NCBI RefSeq assembly: GCF_016908525.1
Contig: NZ_JAFBEB010000014.1
Coordinates: forward strand, 31,757-95,756
DNA length: 64,000 nucleotides
Reading direction: 5' to 3'
DNA from: Brevibacillus fulvus
GTDB lineage: Bacteria > Bacillota > Bacilli > Brevibacillales > Brevibacillaceae
A program made the position numbers and the translations under genes. Below are positions 26,069-35,129 of this stretch, in pieces. The number at the start of each line of letters is the position of its first letter. The stretch's first letter is position 1. Below the pieces are notes generated by a model, which was not told the origin of the DNA, did not search any database, and saw only the letters and a program-made list of their open reading frames with translations.

Positions 26069-29000
26069 ATGAAAAAAGTTTTCTCCGGGCTGCTTGCAGC
26101 ACTATTGATTGTTTCTGTCTTTTTTCCCAATTTGTTGCTTGGCAAGGCAGCTGCCGCCGAACCGGAAAAAGTACTGATTGCACCTGACATGGATCTCTTT
26201 ACAGACACAGATGTTGCTTCAAACACGACGATTACCTTCAAAGACGGTGTGGTCGAGCCGGGTGTTGACCATATGTTGTTTGCCGGCTACAACTTTTACG
26301 AAGGATACGGGGGGCCGCAGCAGGCAGCTTTTCGCTTTCATCTCGGCACAGTCACACGCGCGATCCAGTCGGTTGCGCTGGTGATCCCGGTTCATGAAGC
26401 TTCCGCGCACACCCACGCCCCGTATATCGATGTCTACGGTTCTGACGACGACAGTTGGGCTGATCAAGACCAAGTGTTATTGCCAAGCGCGGATGTGTTG
26501 ATTGCCAGCAAAGTCGAAGGTTTTCAGGGGAATACGACCCGAAAGATTGATGTCAGCTCATATGTAAACGAGCAAATCACATCAGGCGATAACCAAATCA
26601 GCCTTCTGCTAAGAGGGCCAATGTCCATACCTCCTGGCGTAGAAGGGGATTATTACCCCTACATCAGTTTTTATGACACCTCCAACACCTCACAGCAGCA
26701 TGTTGCTCTGGAAATCACCTACGCTCCCAACTCTCCACCTGCAAACATTCAATTGACTCCAAATGTGATAGAGGAGAATCGTCCAAGCGGTTCCCTGGTC
26801 GGGACGCTTTCCGCCGAAGATCCGGATGGAGATCCGTTTACATTCAAGCTTGTAACGCACACCGATTTGTTTGAAATTTCCGGCAACCAACTTTATACGA
26901 AGCAAATGTTCAATCGCGAGGCGACAGCCAGTTATGACGTCACCGTTGCCGCAGTTGATTCCAATGGACTGAGCGCTGAAAAAAAGTTGACGATCACCGT
27001 AGCAGACGTAAACGAGCCGCCGCTCGCTTCCTTTCAAATCAACGGCGGTGCGACGACGACCCAATCTGCCCAAGTCGCTTTGCAGATTACGGCCACTGAT
27101 CCGGAAAGCGATGCGTTATCGATCAGCTTATCCAACAATAATCTGACATGGAGCGCGTGGGAAGCGCTCGCCGCGCAGAAGCAATGGACGCTTGCATCAG
27201 GCGACGGCGCAAAAACCGTCTACCTCAAAGTAAAAGACACGGCAAACAATGAAATTTCCACCCAGCAAACCATCACCTTGGATACAACCCCCCCAACAGG
27301 AAGCTTCACGATCAACAATGACACCCTGCTAACGAATACCACCAATGTTACTTTGCAGATTGATGTTGCCGATGCCACGGAAAACGGCACGGAAATGCGC
27401 TTTTCCAATGACAACAGCAATTGGAGCCAATGGGAGCCGTATTTGTCGCAAAAAGCTTGGACACTCTCTGCGGGCGATGGCGAGAAGACGGTGTATATGC
27501 AACTGCGGGATCAGGCGGCCAATCTGTTCTCCGCAACCGACACGATTCGTCTGGATACGACCAGACCGGTTGTCAGTGGAGTCAGCGACGGGCAAACCTT
27601 GGCAGGAGATGTGGTGATTCTTTTTGACGAAGGAACCGCTACCTTGAATGGCACTGCATTCACGAGCGGAACAAAGGTTGAGGCAGAGGGAAACTATACC
27701 CTGCGTGTGACCGACGGAGCCGGCAATGAAACCGAGATCCGCTTTGCCATTGACAAGACGGCACCGGCGGGCAAGCTGGTCATCAATCAAGATGATGGCT
27801 ATACGAATGCGCTCAACGCCGAGCTGACGATTACGTTCCATGATCTTGCTTCGTCTGTGGAGATGCGGCTGGCCAATGAAGGCGAGGATTGGACGGAATG
27901 GCGACCGGCAGCAGCGACCGCTCCTTGGACGCTGACAAGCGGTGACGGCAGCAAAACGGTCATGCTGGAGCTGCGAGACGGTGCGGGAAACATCTCCTCC
28001 TATACCGACTCGATCGTTTTGGATACGCTTCCGCCGGTTGGAGAAGTTCAAATTGATCAGAATGCGACTTACACCAATTCTCGCAGTGTTGCTTTAACTT
28101 TGTCCCATTCTTTTGACACAAGTCCGCTGACCGTGCGATTCTCCAACGATGGCAACGATGGCAACGATTGGAGCGAATGGGCGGAACTTTCGGAAACCGT
28201 ACAATGGACGTTGTCGGCGGGCGACGGTGAAAAAACCGTGCAGATGGAGTTGCGCGATGCCGCCGGCAACATCACGCGGACGTCCGACAAAATCGAATTG
28301 GACCAAACGCCCCCCGTCGTCAGCGGAATCACCGACAATCAAACGGTGAATGCCGATCCGACCATCACCTTTTCGGAAGGGACGGCAACGCTTGACGGGA
28401 CAGAATTTCTTAGTGGCACCACGGTCAGCGAAGAAGGCACACATACGCTGATCGTGACCGATCCAGCGCAGAATAAGACAACCGTTCGTTTTACGCTGGA
28501 CAAATCGGCTCCATCGGCGGGAATTGTCATAAATGATGATGCCGATTATACCAGTTCGCCGACAGTCAGCTTGCGGTTTGTGACCAATGACGACCAGACC
28601 GGGTTGCAGATGCGGTTGTCAAATGACGGCAGCAACTGGAGCAGTTGGGAGACGTTCCGGCAGGAGAAGAGCTGGGAGCTGGACGATGGTTCCGGATTCG
28701 GCGAGCGGTTTGTCTATCTGGAAATCAGGGATGCCGCCGGAAATACCGCATCTGCGCACGATTCGATTATGCTTGATCGCCATCCGCCGCAAGGAACCTT
28801 GCAGATCAATGAGAATGCGGCACGTACCCAAACTACCAACGTAACTTTGCAAATAGCGGCAACCGACGAGAGCGGCAGCATAGAAATGCGGTTCTCCAAT
28901 GACCAAACCAGCTGGAAACCATGGCAGCCGCTGCAAGCGACCTCTGCTTGGCAGCTGGAACAGGCAGACGGTACAAAAACAGTCTATTTGGAACTGCGCG

Positions 29001-31087
29001 ATCGCGCCGGCAATCTTGCTGTTGTCAGCGATTCGATCGAGCTTGATGCAGCCTCGCCGGTCGTGAACGGGGTAACGGATGGCGAGATTTATCAGGAAGC
29101 CCCAACGATCACTTTTAATGAAGGGACAGCATCGCTGGATGGGAAAGCGTTTGAAAATGGCAATGCCGTAACCGAAGAAGGCGAGCATACGCTTGTCGTC
29201 ACCGACGCCGCCGGCAACCAAACGAAGATCGTCTTTACCCTGGATAAAACCGCGCCAACCGGAAGCTTGACGATTAACAACGGAGCGGCGACAACGACAA
29301 CGGTCAATGTGACGTTGCAGATCTCCGCCAATGATAACCTGACAGCGGTGCAAATGCGCTTTTCCAACGACAATCAAACTTGGTCAACTTGGGAACCGCT
29401 CAGTGCCACCAAAAAATGGCAACTGGAAAAACAGAGCGGCGATCAGACGGTCTATCTGGAATTGCGGGATCAAGCGGGAAATCGGACTGGCGTGAATGCT
29501 TCGATCATTTACCGGCCAACGAGCCCGACGCCGCCGCCAAGCACTCAGCCGGTTGCCGATGTTTCCCTGAATGAAACGGAGCTGACGCTGCAGACAGGGA
29601 AAACATACCGCTTGCGGGCCACGGTAACGCCTGCCAATGCCAGCAATCCGGCAGTCACCTGGGAAAGCAGCGATCCGGAAGTGGCGGAAGTCAATGCAGA
29701 TGGCAGCGTTACGGCGAAACGAGCGGGAACAGCGGTAATCACTGTCCGAACAGTGGAGGGAGGAAAAACGGACACGTGCGAAATCACCGTGATCGAACCA
29801 TCTTCCAGCCATTTGGAAGCATCAGCGGACTTCTTGCTCATCAAGCCGAAGCGAACCGTCACTTTCCAAATCTACTATGTATCGGGAGAGAAGCGAATCA
29901 ATATTACCAAAGACAAAGATACGTCCTACCAGACAGAGGATGATCTTGTCACCGTTCGCTCCGGACAGATCCGCGCCGGCGCAAAAGAAGGGGAAGAGAC
30001 GATCACCGCAAGCTACAAAGGAGAAGAGCTTACCCTTTCTGTCACCGTTTCTTCTGTCACTGTAAAAAAACTGCGGCCATCAACGAAAGAAACTGTCCTG
30101 GAAGAGGGTGACGAACGAGCGTACCGCGTCGAGGCAACCTACAGCGACAAGAGCAGCGATGATGTCACCAAGCTGGCCGAGTGGTCGTCCAGCAATCCCG
30201 ATGTGCTGGAAGTGAATGAGGAAGGCGAGGTCATCGCCAAGCAAAGCGGCACGGCTGTCATTACGGTACGCTATGGCGGGAAAAAAGCGGCCATTCGCGC
30301 GCTTGTCGTCAAGGAAGCGAAACCGAAAAAGCTGGATGCCGAACGCAGTTCTTTGCAATTAAAACCGGATGAAGAGGAACAGGTTGCAGTAAACGCGGTT
30401 TATGAGAAAGGGTATGAAGAAGAAATAGCCGCTGAGGCGGAATGGGAGTCGGAAGATGCGCAAATCGTCTCGGTCAGCAAAGGGGAGTTTACGGCGAAGT
30501 CTCCAGGCCGGACGAAGGTCAGTGCCCGTTACAAAGGGCGTGAGATCACCTTTACGGTCACCGTTGCCAAACCGGCTGTGAAAAGCTTGCAGGCTTCCGA
30601 AAAACAGATGGTTCTCGAAGAAGATGATGAACGGCAGCTTCACGTCAAGGCGGCTTTCGCGGATCATAGCAGCGAAGAGGTCACTGCTGAAGCCGATTGG
30701 TCATCAAGCGATGAGGACGTAGTGGAAGTGAGCGAAGCGGGCGAGGTCACCGCCAAGAAAAACGGAGAAGCGGTTGTCACAGCAGAGTACGAAGGAGAAC
30801 GGGCTGAAATCGAGATTCTCGTCGTGGGAGATAAAGCACCTGCCGAATTGCAGGTAGACCGCTCCATTCAGCTTGCGATAGATGAGAGTGAAACGGTTCA
30901 GGTTTTGGCCGACTACAAAAGAGGTTATGAACTGGATGTCACCAAACAGGCGGAATGGCGCTCCGCTGATGAAACGATTGCGACCGTTCGCAAGGGGAAA
31001 ATTGAGGCGATCGCTGAAGGAGAAACGGAAATTACGGTCAGCTATCGCGGTTTGACAGAAACGATCAAGGTGAAGGTGCGAACTTAA
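26069..31087 (+). CDS. Giant secreted multi-Ig surface protein (1672 aa)
   Basis: A Sec signal peptide (residues 1-31, cleaved near GKAAAA) leads a modular extracellular protein. Residues 35-225 are a beta-sandwich like DNRLRE/CBM96 domains. Residues 230-320 are cadherin-like (ENRPSGSLVGTLSAEDPDGD, ITVADVNEPP). About residues 320-1150 hold ten Ig-like repeats of two kinds: seven A units (MRFSND..W..WEP, GDGEKTVYLELRDAAGN) and three B units (VVSGVTDGQ, FNEGTASLDG, TLDKTAP) in the order A-A-B-A-A-B-A-A-B-A. Six Big2 (bacterial Ig group 2) repeats end the protein. There is no LPxTG, SLH or transmembrane anchor, so it is released or held by another wall component. Start ATG 26069 chosen for the signal peptide; ATG 26009 is possible. 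Adhesin or matrix role inferred. Confidence 0.9.
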   Translation: MKKVFSGLLAALLIVSVFFPNLLLGKAAAAEPEKVLIAPDMDLFTDTDVASNTTITFKDGVVEPGVDHMLFAGYNFYEGYGGPQQAAFRFHLGTVTRAIQSVALVIPVHEASAHTHAPYIDVYGSDDDSWADQDQVLLPSADVLIASKVEGFQGNTTRKIDVSSYVNEQITSGDNQISLLLRGPMSIPPGVEGDYYPYISFYDTSNTSQQHVALEITYAPNSPPANIQLTPNVIEENRPSGSLVGTLSAEDPDGDPFTFKLVTHTDLFEISGNQLYTKQMFNREATASYDVTVAAVDSNGLSAEKKLTITVADVNEPPLASFQINGGATTTQSAQVALQITATDPESDALSISLSNNNLTWSAWEALAAQKQWTLASGDGAKTVYLKVKDTANNEISTQQTITLDTTPPTGSFTINNDTLLTNTTNVTLQIDVADATENGTEMRFSNDNSNWSQWEPYLSQKAWTLSAGDGEKTVYMQLRDQAANLFSATDTIRLDTTRPVVSGVSDGQTLAGDVVILFDEGTATLNGTAFTSGTKVEAEGNYTLRVTDGAGNETEIRFAIDKTAPAGKLVINQDDGYTNALNAELTITFHDLASSVEMRLANEGEDWTEWRPAAATAPWTLTSGDGSKTVMLELRDGAGNISSYTDSIVLDTLPPVGEVQIDQNATYTNSRSVALTLSHSFDTSPLTVRFSNDGNDGNDWSEWAELSETVQWTLSAGDGEKTVQMELRDAAGNITRTSDKIELDQTPPVVSGITDNQTVNADPTITFSEGTATLDGTEFLSGTTVSEEGTHTLIVTDPAQNKTTVRFTLDKSAPSAGIVINDDADYTSSPTVSLRFVTNDDQTGLQMRLSNDGSNWSSWETFRQEKSWELDDGSGFGERFVYLEIRDAAGNTASAHDSIMLDRHPPQGTLQINENAARTQTTNVTLQIAATDESGSIEMRFSNDQTSWKPWQPLQATSAWQLEQADGTKTVYLELRDRAGNLAVVSDSIELDAASPVVNGVTDGEIYQEAPTITFNEGTASLDGKAFENGNAVTEEGEHTLVVTDAAGNQTKIVFTLDKTAPTGSLTINNGAATTTTVNVTLQISANDNLTAVQMRFSNDNQTWSTWEPLSATKKWQLEKQSGDQTVYLELRDQAGNRTGVNASIIYRPTSPTPPPSTQPVADVSLNETELTLQTGKTYRLRATVTPANASNPAVTWESSDPEVAEVNADGSVTAKRAGTAVITVRTVEGGKTDTCEITVIEPSSSHLEASADFLLIKPKRTVTFQIYYVSGEKRINITKDKDTSYQTEDDLVTVRSGQIRAGAKEGEETITASYKGEELTLSVTVSSVTVKKLRPSTKETVLEEGDERAYRVEATYSDKSSDDVTKLAEWSSSNPDVLEVNEEGEVIAKQSGTAVITVRYGGKKAAIRALVVKEAKPKKLDAERSSLQLKPDEEEQVAVNAVYEKGYEEEIAAEAEWESEDAQIVSVSKGEFTAKSPGRTKVSARYKGREITFTVTVAKPAVKSLQASEKQMVLEEDDERQLHVKAAFADHSSEEVTAEADWSSSDEDVVEVSEAGEVTAKKNGEAVVTAEYEGERAEIEILVVGDKAPAELQVDRSIQLAIDESETVQVLADYKRGYELDVTKQAEWRSADETIATVRKGKIEAIAEGETEITVSYRGLTETIKVKVRT

Positions 31088-31089
31088 CG

Positions 31090-31118
31090 GAAAGTGCCAG
31101 GCTGACTGGCACTTTCTT
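31090..31118 (+). terminator. Terminator after the giant surface protein
   Basis: GAAAGTGCCAG and CTGGCACTTTC form an 11-base perfect stem directly after the stop codon; the T tail is short. Confidence 0.75.
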
Positions 31119-31235
31119 GACCGTCTGCTGAACAGGCTGGCCTGGCGAGGCATACAAACGGAAGGCAAATCAAGCGAATTGCGCCAGGCAGAGACGAGCC
31201 TATTGAATCGAAAGGGAAGCTGAGGAGGATGCGGA

Positions 31236-31745
31236 ATGGAACCTTATGTGGGAGAAATCAGAATGTTTGCCGGCAATTTCGCCCCGGTCGGTTGGGCGAT
31301 TTGTGACGGAAGTTTGCTGGCGATCGCCGAGTACAGCGAGCTGTTTGCACTGATCGGCACGACGTATGGCGGCGATGGCCAGACGTCTTTTGCCTTGCCG
31401 GACCTGCGGGGACGACTGCCTGTCCACCAAGGGGAGAACCCCGAGACCCAGACTGTCCATCTGCTGGGCGAAATGGGAGGAACGGAACAAGTAACGCTGA
31501 CGGTTGCGCAATTGCCGGCGCATACCCATCAGCCGGTTGCCGCTTCGCCGGCGAGCCAAACGAGTCCGGAAGGCGCATTTTGGGCGGCCGGACCGAATTT
31601 TTTCACGACGGAAGCACCGAACGCCGAGATGGACCCTGCCGCCATCTCCAGTTTCGGCGGAAACCAGCCGCATGACAATATAATGCCGTATGGAACCGTC
31701 AGCTTTATTATTGCGCTTTTTGGAATCTTTCCGACAACGGAATAA
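31236..31745 (+). CDS. Phage tail collar-like protein, paralogue 1
   Basis: A 169-residue protein of the Phage_Tail_Collar / microcystin-dependent MdpB group. The signature is YVGEIRMFAGNFAPVGWAIC near the N-terminus, then LIGTTYGGDGQTSFALPDLRG, and later AQLPAHTH and GGNQPHDNIMPY. GAGGAGG precedes the ATG. Three paralogues lie in tandem with 16-28 base gaps and no other phage gene is near. These proteins are thought to form trimeric surface or tail-like tips; the role in free-standing clusters is unknown. Confidence 0.9.
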   Translation: MEPYVGEIRMFAGNFAPVGWAICDGSLLAIAEYSELFALIGTTYGGDGQTSFALPDLRGRLPVHQGENPETQTVHLLGEMGGTEQVTLTVAQLPAHTHQPVAASPASQTSPEGAFWAAGPNFFTTEAPNAEMDPAAISSFGGNQPHDNIMPYGTVSFIIALFGIFPTTE

Positions 31746-31773
31746 AGCATACACTGGCGAGGAGGAATCAAAA

Positions 31774-32274
31774 ATGCCATTTTTGGGTGAGATCCGTTTG
31801 TTTAGTTTTGGTTTGGTCCCGCGCGGCTGGGTTCCCTGTGACGGACGATTGCTGCCGATCATGCAAAATCAGGCGCTTTATTCCCTGCTGGGTACAACCT
31901 ACGGAGGAGATGGACAGTTGAACTTTGCTCTGCCCGACTTGCGGGGAAAAGTGCCGGTGCACCCCGATTATGAACATAAAACGATCATGCTTGGGCAAAA
32001 AGGCGGAGAAGAATCGCACCGATTGACAATTATGGAGATGCCCCAACATACGCATACGGCAGCTTGCAGTACGGAAACAGCGAATAACAAAACAGCAGCA
32101 TCCAACATTTGGGCGAAAACAAACTCCGACAGCTACGGAACGAGTGCGGTTGGCTTGATGAGCATGGAAGCGGTTAGCTCGGTCGGAGGCAATCAGCCTC
32201 ATCCCAATATGCAACCGTACACCGTCGTCAATTTTTGCATTGCCGTAAGCGGGGAGTACCCGTTACAAAATTAA
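31774..32274 (+). CDS. Phage tail collar-like protein, paralogue 2
   Basis: A 166-residue paralogue: FLGEIRLFSFGLVPRGW, LLGTTYGGDGQLNFALPDLRG, MEMPQHTH, VGGNQPHPNMQPY. GAGGAGG lies before ATG 31774, which is preferred over the longer frame from 31690. The middle region differs strongly from the two neighbours, which fits a variable binding face between conserved ends. Confidence 0.9.
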   Translation: MPFLGEIRLFSFGLVPRGWVPCDGRLLPIMQNQALYSLLGTTYGGDGQLNFALPDLRGKVPVHPDYEHKTIMLGQKGGEESHRLTIMEMPQHTHTAACSTETANNKTAASNIWAKTNSDSYGTSAVGLMSMEAVSSVGGNQPHPNMQPYTVVNFCIAVSGEYPLQN

Positions 32275-32290
32275 AGGAGGCTGAGTCAGC

Positions 32291-32815
32291 ATGCCAGAAC
32301 CGTTTTTGGGTGAAATACGCATTTTTTCCGGAAACTTTGCCCCGCATGGCTGGGCATTTTGCAATGGACAACTGTTGCTGATTAGTCAAAATACGGCACT
32401 CTTTTCCATCTTGGGGGTAATGTATGGGGGAGACGGGAAGACGACGTTTGCCTTGCCCAATCTGAATGGCAGAGCTCCCATGCAGTGGGGCCAGGGACCG
32501 GGTTTGCAAGCAAGAGCAATTGGCGAAACCGGAGGAGCAGCGACTGTCACCTTGACCGGCTCACAGGTGCCGCGTCACTCCCACCTTGCCAAAGCGGGTT
32601 CGATTGCCAATTCGGCAACCCCGGTCGATTCCGTTTGGGCCAACGGCAGCCGGTATGGCGAAGCCGCGTATGTCCCGAGTCCGAATGGCACGCAAACTTT
32701 GAACGCGCAAGCCTTGAACCATTCAGGAGCAACAGCCCCGCATAATAATCAGCAACCCTATCTGGCAACGAATTTCATAATCGCGCTGCAGGGGGTCTTC
32801 CCTTCCCGCGGCTAA
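32291..32815 (+). CDS. Phage tail collar-like protein, paralogue 3
   Basis: A 174-residue paralogue: FLGEIRIFSGNFAPHGWAFC, LGVMYGGDGKTTFALPNLNG, GSQVPRHSH, and NNQQPYLATNFIIALQG at the end. It follows paralogue 2 after 16 bases with AAAGGAGG before the start. The three genes form one operon that ends in the terminator at 32846. Confidence 0.9.
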   Translation: MPEPFLGEIRIFSGNFAPHGWAFCNGQLLLISQNTALFSILGVMYGGDGKTTFALPNLNGRAPMQWGQGPGLQARAIGETGGAATVTLTGSQVPRHSHLAKAGSIANSATPVDSVWANGSRYGEAAYVPSPNGTQTLNAQALNHSGATAPHNNQQPYLATNFIIALQGVFPSRG

Positions 32816-32845
32816 CCTGTTCACCAACTGGAAGCCCCCTGCCTG

Positions 32846-32877
32846 GGACCAATCTGCAAGGTTGGTCCTTTTTCTTT
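32846..32877 (+). terminator. Terminator after the collar-like gene cluster
   Basis: GGACCAA and TTGGTCC form the stem, followed by five T. Confidence 0.8.
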
Positions 32878-32884
32878 TGGGGGA

Positions 32885-33166
32885 TTAATCATCATTGGAA
32901 AAATCAATAAAGGAGACTTTTTTGAAGCCCGATCTATAAAACAAATGATAAAAACTTTCTTTCAGTTCCTGGAAAATATTTTGTTTCCGAACATCGTTTT
33001 TCGAATATCGCACATGTAATTCATATTCGCTCGGATTGATTGTCGATATATTCTGATTGTAAGTCCGCAAGAAGTCGACATACTCGGAAGAAAGAAACGT
33101 TCTGAGAATGACAACATTAAAGATCGCCTGCGAGGCATCAACTGACACCAGATAGCTTTTTCCCAA
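32885..33166 (-). CDS. Hypothetical protein, about 93 aa
   Basis: I do not recognise this protein. It reads LGKSYLVSVDASQAIFNVVI at the N-terminus and ends in SGFKKVSFIDFSNDD. The alternation of strands and helices could be a small STAS-like fold, but no signature confirms it. TTG 33166 is chosen because AGGGG lies eight bases upstream; a TTG at 33175 would add three residues. It is convergent to the collar-like genes and has lower GC than its neighbours. Confidence 0.55.
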   Translation of the reverse strand: MGKSYLVSVDASQAIFNVVILRTFLSSEYVDFLRTYNQNISTINPSEYELHVRYSKNDVRKQNIFQELKESFYHLFYRSGFKKVSFIDFSNDD

Positions 33167-33251
33167 TAAAGCCAACCCCTAACGGAAATCTTATGATGTT
33201 TTCTTTTATTTTACGACAATTTTTGACAAAGTAAATGGGAGATCGCGAAAG

Positions 33252-33277
33252 AAAAAAAGACCGACGCGAAGTCGATC
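33252..33277 (-). terminator. Terminator of the VOC gene
   Basis: On the minus strand GATCGAC and GTCGGTC pair around TTCGC and are followed by seven T. Confidence 0.7.
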
Positions 33278-33662
33278 AATTGTCTTGATTCGGTTGTGCT
33301 TTGAAAAAATTGAGCACCCAGCCGATTCCGTTCAGTTTGTCCGTGACTTGTCCGTGCAAAGCGCCAAAAAACGTATCCTGCAATTCAACGGTAACCTCCC
33401 CTTCCTTCTTGAGGGCCTCATAAATGCTTCTGATTTCCTGCTCGCTGTCACATTGCAGCATGATTTTGGCCTGTTTCGCTTCGGGTTCCCGTCCATACGA
33501 ATCGGAAAAATGGAGGATGCTGTCGCCAAGATGCAGCTCGGCATGCAAAATTTTCCCGGCATGTTCCTGCAAGATTTTGATTTCACCGCCAAACACCGCG
33601 TGATAATACGAAAGCGAATCTTTCACGTTCGCAACGATTAAATAAGGACTTGCCTGTTTCAC
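33276..33662 (-). CDS. VOC-family (PhnB/glyoxalase-like) protein
   Basis: A 128-residue single-chain vicinal-oxygen-chelate protein of the PhnB-like group: SPYLIVANVKDSLSYYHAVFGGE at the N-terminus, ILHAELHLGDSILHFSD in the middle and GWVLNFF at the end. Members include metal-dependent isomerases, dioxygenases and antibiotic-binding proteins; no substrate is predictable. The start is GTG 33662 with GGGAGGG seven bases upstream. Confidence 0.88.
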   Translation of the reverse strand: MKQASPYLIVANVKDSLSYYHAVFGGEIKILQEHAGKILHAELHLGDSILHFSDSYGREPEAKQAKIMLQCDSEQEIRSIYEALKKEGEVTVELQDTFFGALHGQVTDKLNGIGWVLNFFKAQPNQDN

Positions 33663-33823
33663 GCGTTCACCCTCCCGTCAACTCCGTTTGAATTTCCTAG
33701 CAAAAGTCTCACCCTCACTTGCAAGCATTATACAGGTGCTCCCAAACATTGCTGCTTTCTGGTGAAAAGCAAGTATGCTAGACTAGCGGAAGGGAACAAA
33801 TGTTCTGGGATGGAGGGTGAACG

Positions 33824-34278
33824 ATGGCAAAACCCGTCTACGAAGAAATCACGGCCAAGCAGCTGATGAACCGCGTGAAAGGGGACAGCATGCCATTCGA
33901 GTGGTCGATCAATCCGTATCGGAGGTGCTCACACGGCTGCAGCTTCTGTTATGCCAGAGGAACGCATACTTTTTTGGGCATGGAAGCTGACGATTCTTTT
34001 CAGCATCATATTTTTATAAAAGCGAACGCCGCGGAAGCTTTGGAGCTGCACTGCGCCAGGCTTATCCTCACTTGCTGTCCCGCTATATCAACCTGCATCG
34101 CGGCACCTATCCGGATCAGCGATATGTGTCCAGGTTGCGCCAGCAGCTGCAATTGCTGGCGGAGAAATATGCTCTCCCCGCGAGTCCTGTTGACGCGACA
34201 CCGCTTCAGCCAACTGCAAACGATGAGGAAAATTCGCCGTCTCCCGCGATCGGCGAGCAGCTTTCCTTTTCGTTTTAG
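33824..34278 (+). pseudogene. Radical SAM (SplB/Rv2578c-like) pseudogene with internal deletion
   Basis: The first 73 codons are intact: INPYRRCSHGCSFCYARGTH holds the CxxxCxxC iron-sulfur motif, then HHIFIKANAAEAL. At about 34035-34045 the reading frame changes, and the C-terminus of the same kind of protein continues in a different frame to TAG 34278 (AYPHLLSRYINLHRGTYPDQ, then LRQQLQLLAEKYALP). The roughly 180 residues expected between them, the whole TIM-barrel core, are missing. This is an internal deletion with frameshift, so no working enzyme can be made. GGAGGG precedes ATG 33824. Confidence 0.8.
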
Positions 34279-34322
34279 TCCGCAAAGATACTGAAAGAGA
34301 ACCGCCGGATCGCTTCGGCTTT

Positions 34323-34355
34323 TGACATTTCCCTGACACATTCCCCCTTTATCAT
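34323..34355 (+). promoter_or_regulatory. Response-regulator box and promoter of the two-component operon
   Basis: TGACA at 34323 and TGACA at 34334 form an 11-base-period direct repeat, followed 11 bases later by a -10-like TATCAT (34350-34355). The same arrangement is present before the export operon at 36771. This is the layout of OmpR/PhoP-type activated promoters, so autoregulation is inferred. Confidence 0.6.
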
Positions 34356-34412
34356 TGTTTTGTCTAAACTTAGGAGGTTTTGACTTTTTTCAACGAGTTT
34401 TCTGCGATTTGG

Positions 34413-34418
34413 TATAAT
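34413..34418 (+). promoter_or_regulatory. Second, extended -10 promoter of the response regulator
   Basis: TGGTATAAT (extended -10) lies 25 bases before ATG 34443. The -35 is poor (TTCAAC, 18-base spacer). It could give a basal transcript independent of the repeat-controlled promoter. Confidence 0.45.
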
Positions 34419-34442
34419 GAACGACAAGAAAAGAGGGGGATT

Positions 34443-35129
34443 ATGAAAAGCATTTTGATTGTTGAGGATGAACTTCCCATCTCGCGTGTATTGAAAGCTT
34501 ATCTGGAAAAAGCGAACTACATCGTGGAGCAAGCGTTTACCGGCGACGAAGCATTGGTCAAGTTTGACTCGCTGAATCCTTCGCTCGTTCTGCTCGACGT
34601 CATGCTTCCGGGACAAGATGGTTGGACGATCTTGGACTATATCCGCGCCCGCAGCGCTTGCCCGGTGATCATGCTGACCGCTCTCGGCCAGATTGATGAC
34701 AAACTGACCGGACTCAATCAAGGAGCGGATGACTATATTACCAAGCCGTTTATTGCCGATGAAGTGGTGGCGCGGGTTCAAGCCGTACTCCGGCGCTCCG
34801 CCAACATCCTGGAAGACGATGAAGCGAAGGCATACGGCAGTTTGCGGGTTGATTTTAAGGCGCATTCTGTCAAGCTGCATGGCGCCGAACTGAGTTTCAC
34901 TCCTCGCGACTTGTCGTTGTTTTTGTTTTTGGCTCAACATCCCAATCAGATGTTTACCCGCGAGCAACTGATTGAAAATGTATGGGGAATAGATTATGAA
35001 GGCAGTGACCGGGCGGTAGATCTGGCTGTGAAACGAATTCGGAAAACGATTGAAAATTGGCCGGAGTCGGAAGGCGAAATCAAAACTTATCGGGGATTGG
35101 GGTATAAATTCTGTGTTTACGAGGCATAA
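34443..35129 (+). CDS. OmpR-family response regulator
   Basis: A 228-residue regulator. The receiver domain has the acidic pair VEDE at 8-10, the phosphorylation site Asp52 in LLDVMLPGQDGW, and TKPF lysine. The winged-helix output domain spans residues 130-225 (LSFTPRDLSLFLFLAQHPNQ, DRAVDLAVKRIRKTI, YRGLGYKF). ATG 34443 follows GAGGGGG. It overlaps the kinase gene by 17 bases. The box at 34323 suggests it binds its own promoter and that of the MacA/ABC export operon. Confidence 0.95.
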   Translation: MKSILIVEDELPISRVLKAYLEKANYIVEQAFTGDEALVKFDSLNPSLVLLDVMLPGQDGWTILDYIRARSACPVIMLTALGQIDDKLTGLNQGADDYITKPFIADEVVARVQAVLRRSANILEDDEAKAYGSLRVDFKAHSVKLHGAELSFTPRDLSLFLFLAQHPNQMFTREQLIENVWGIDYEGSDRAVDLAVKRIRKTIENWPESEGEIKTYRGLGYKFCVYEA

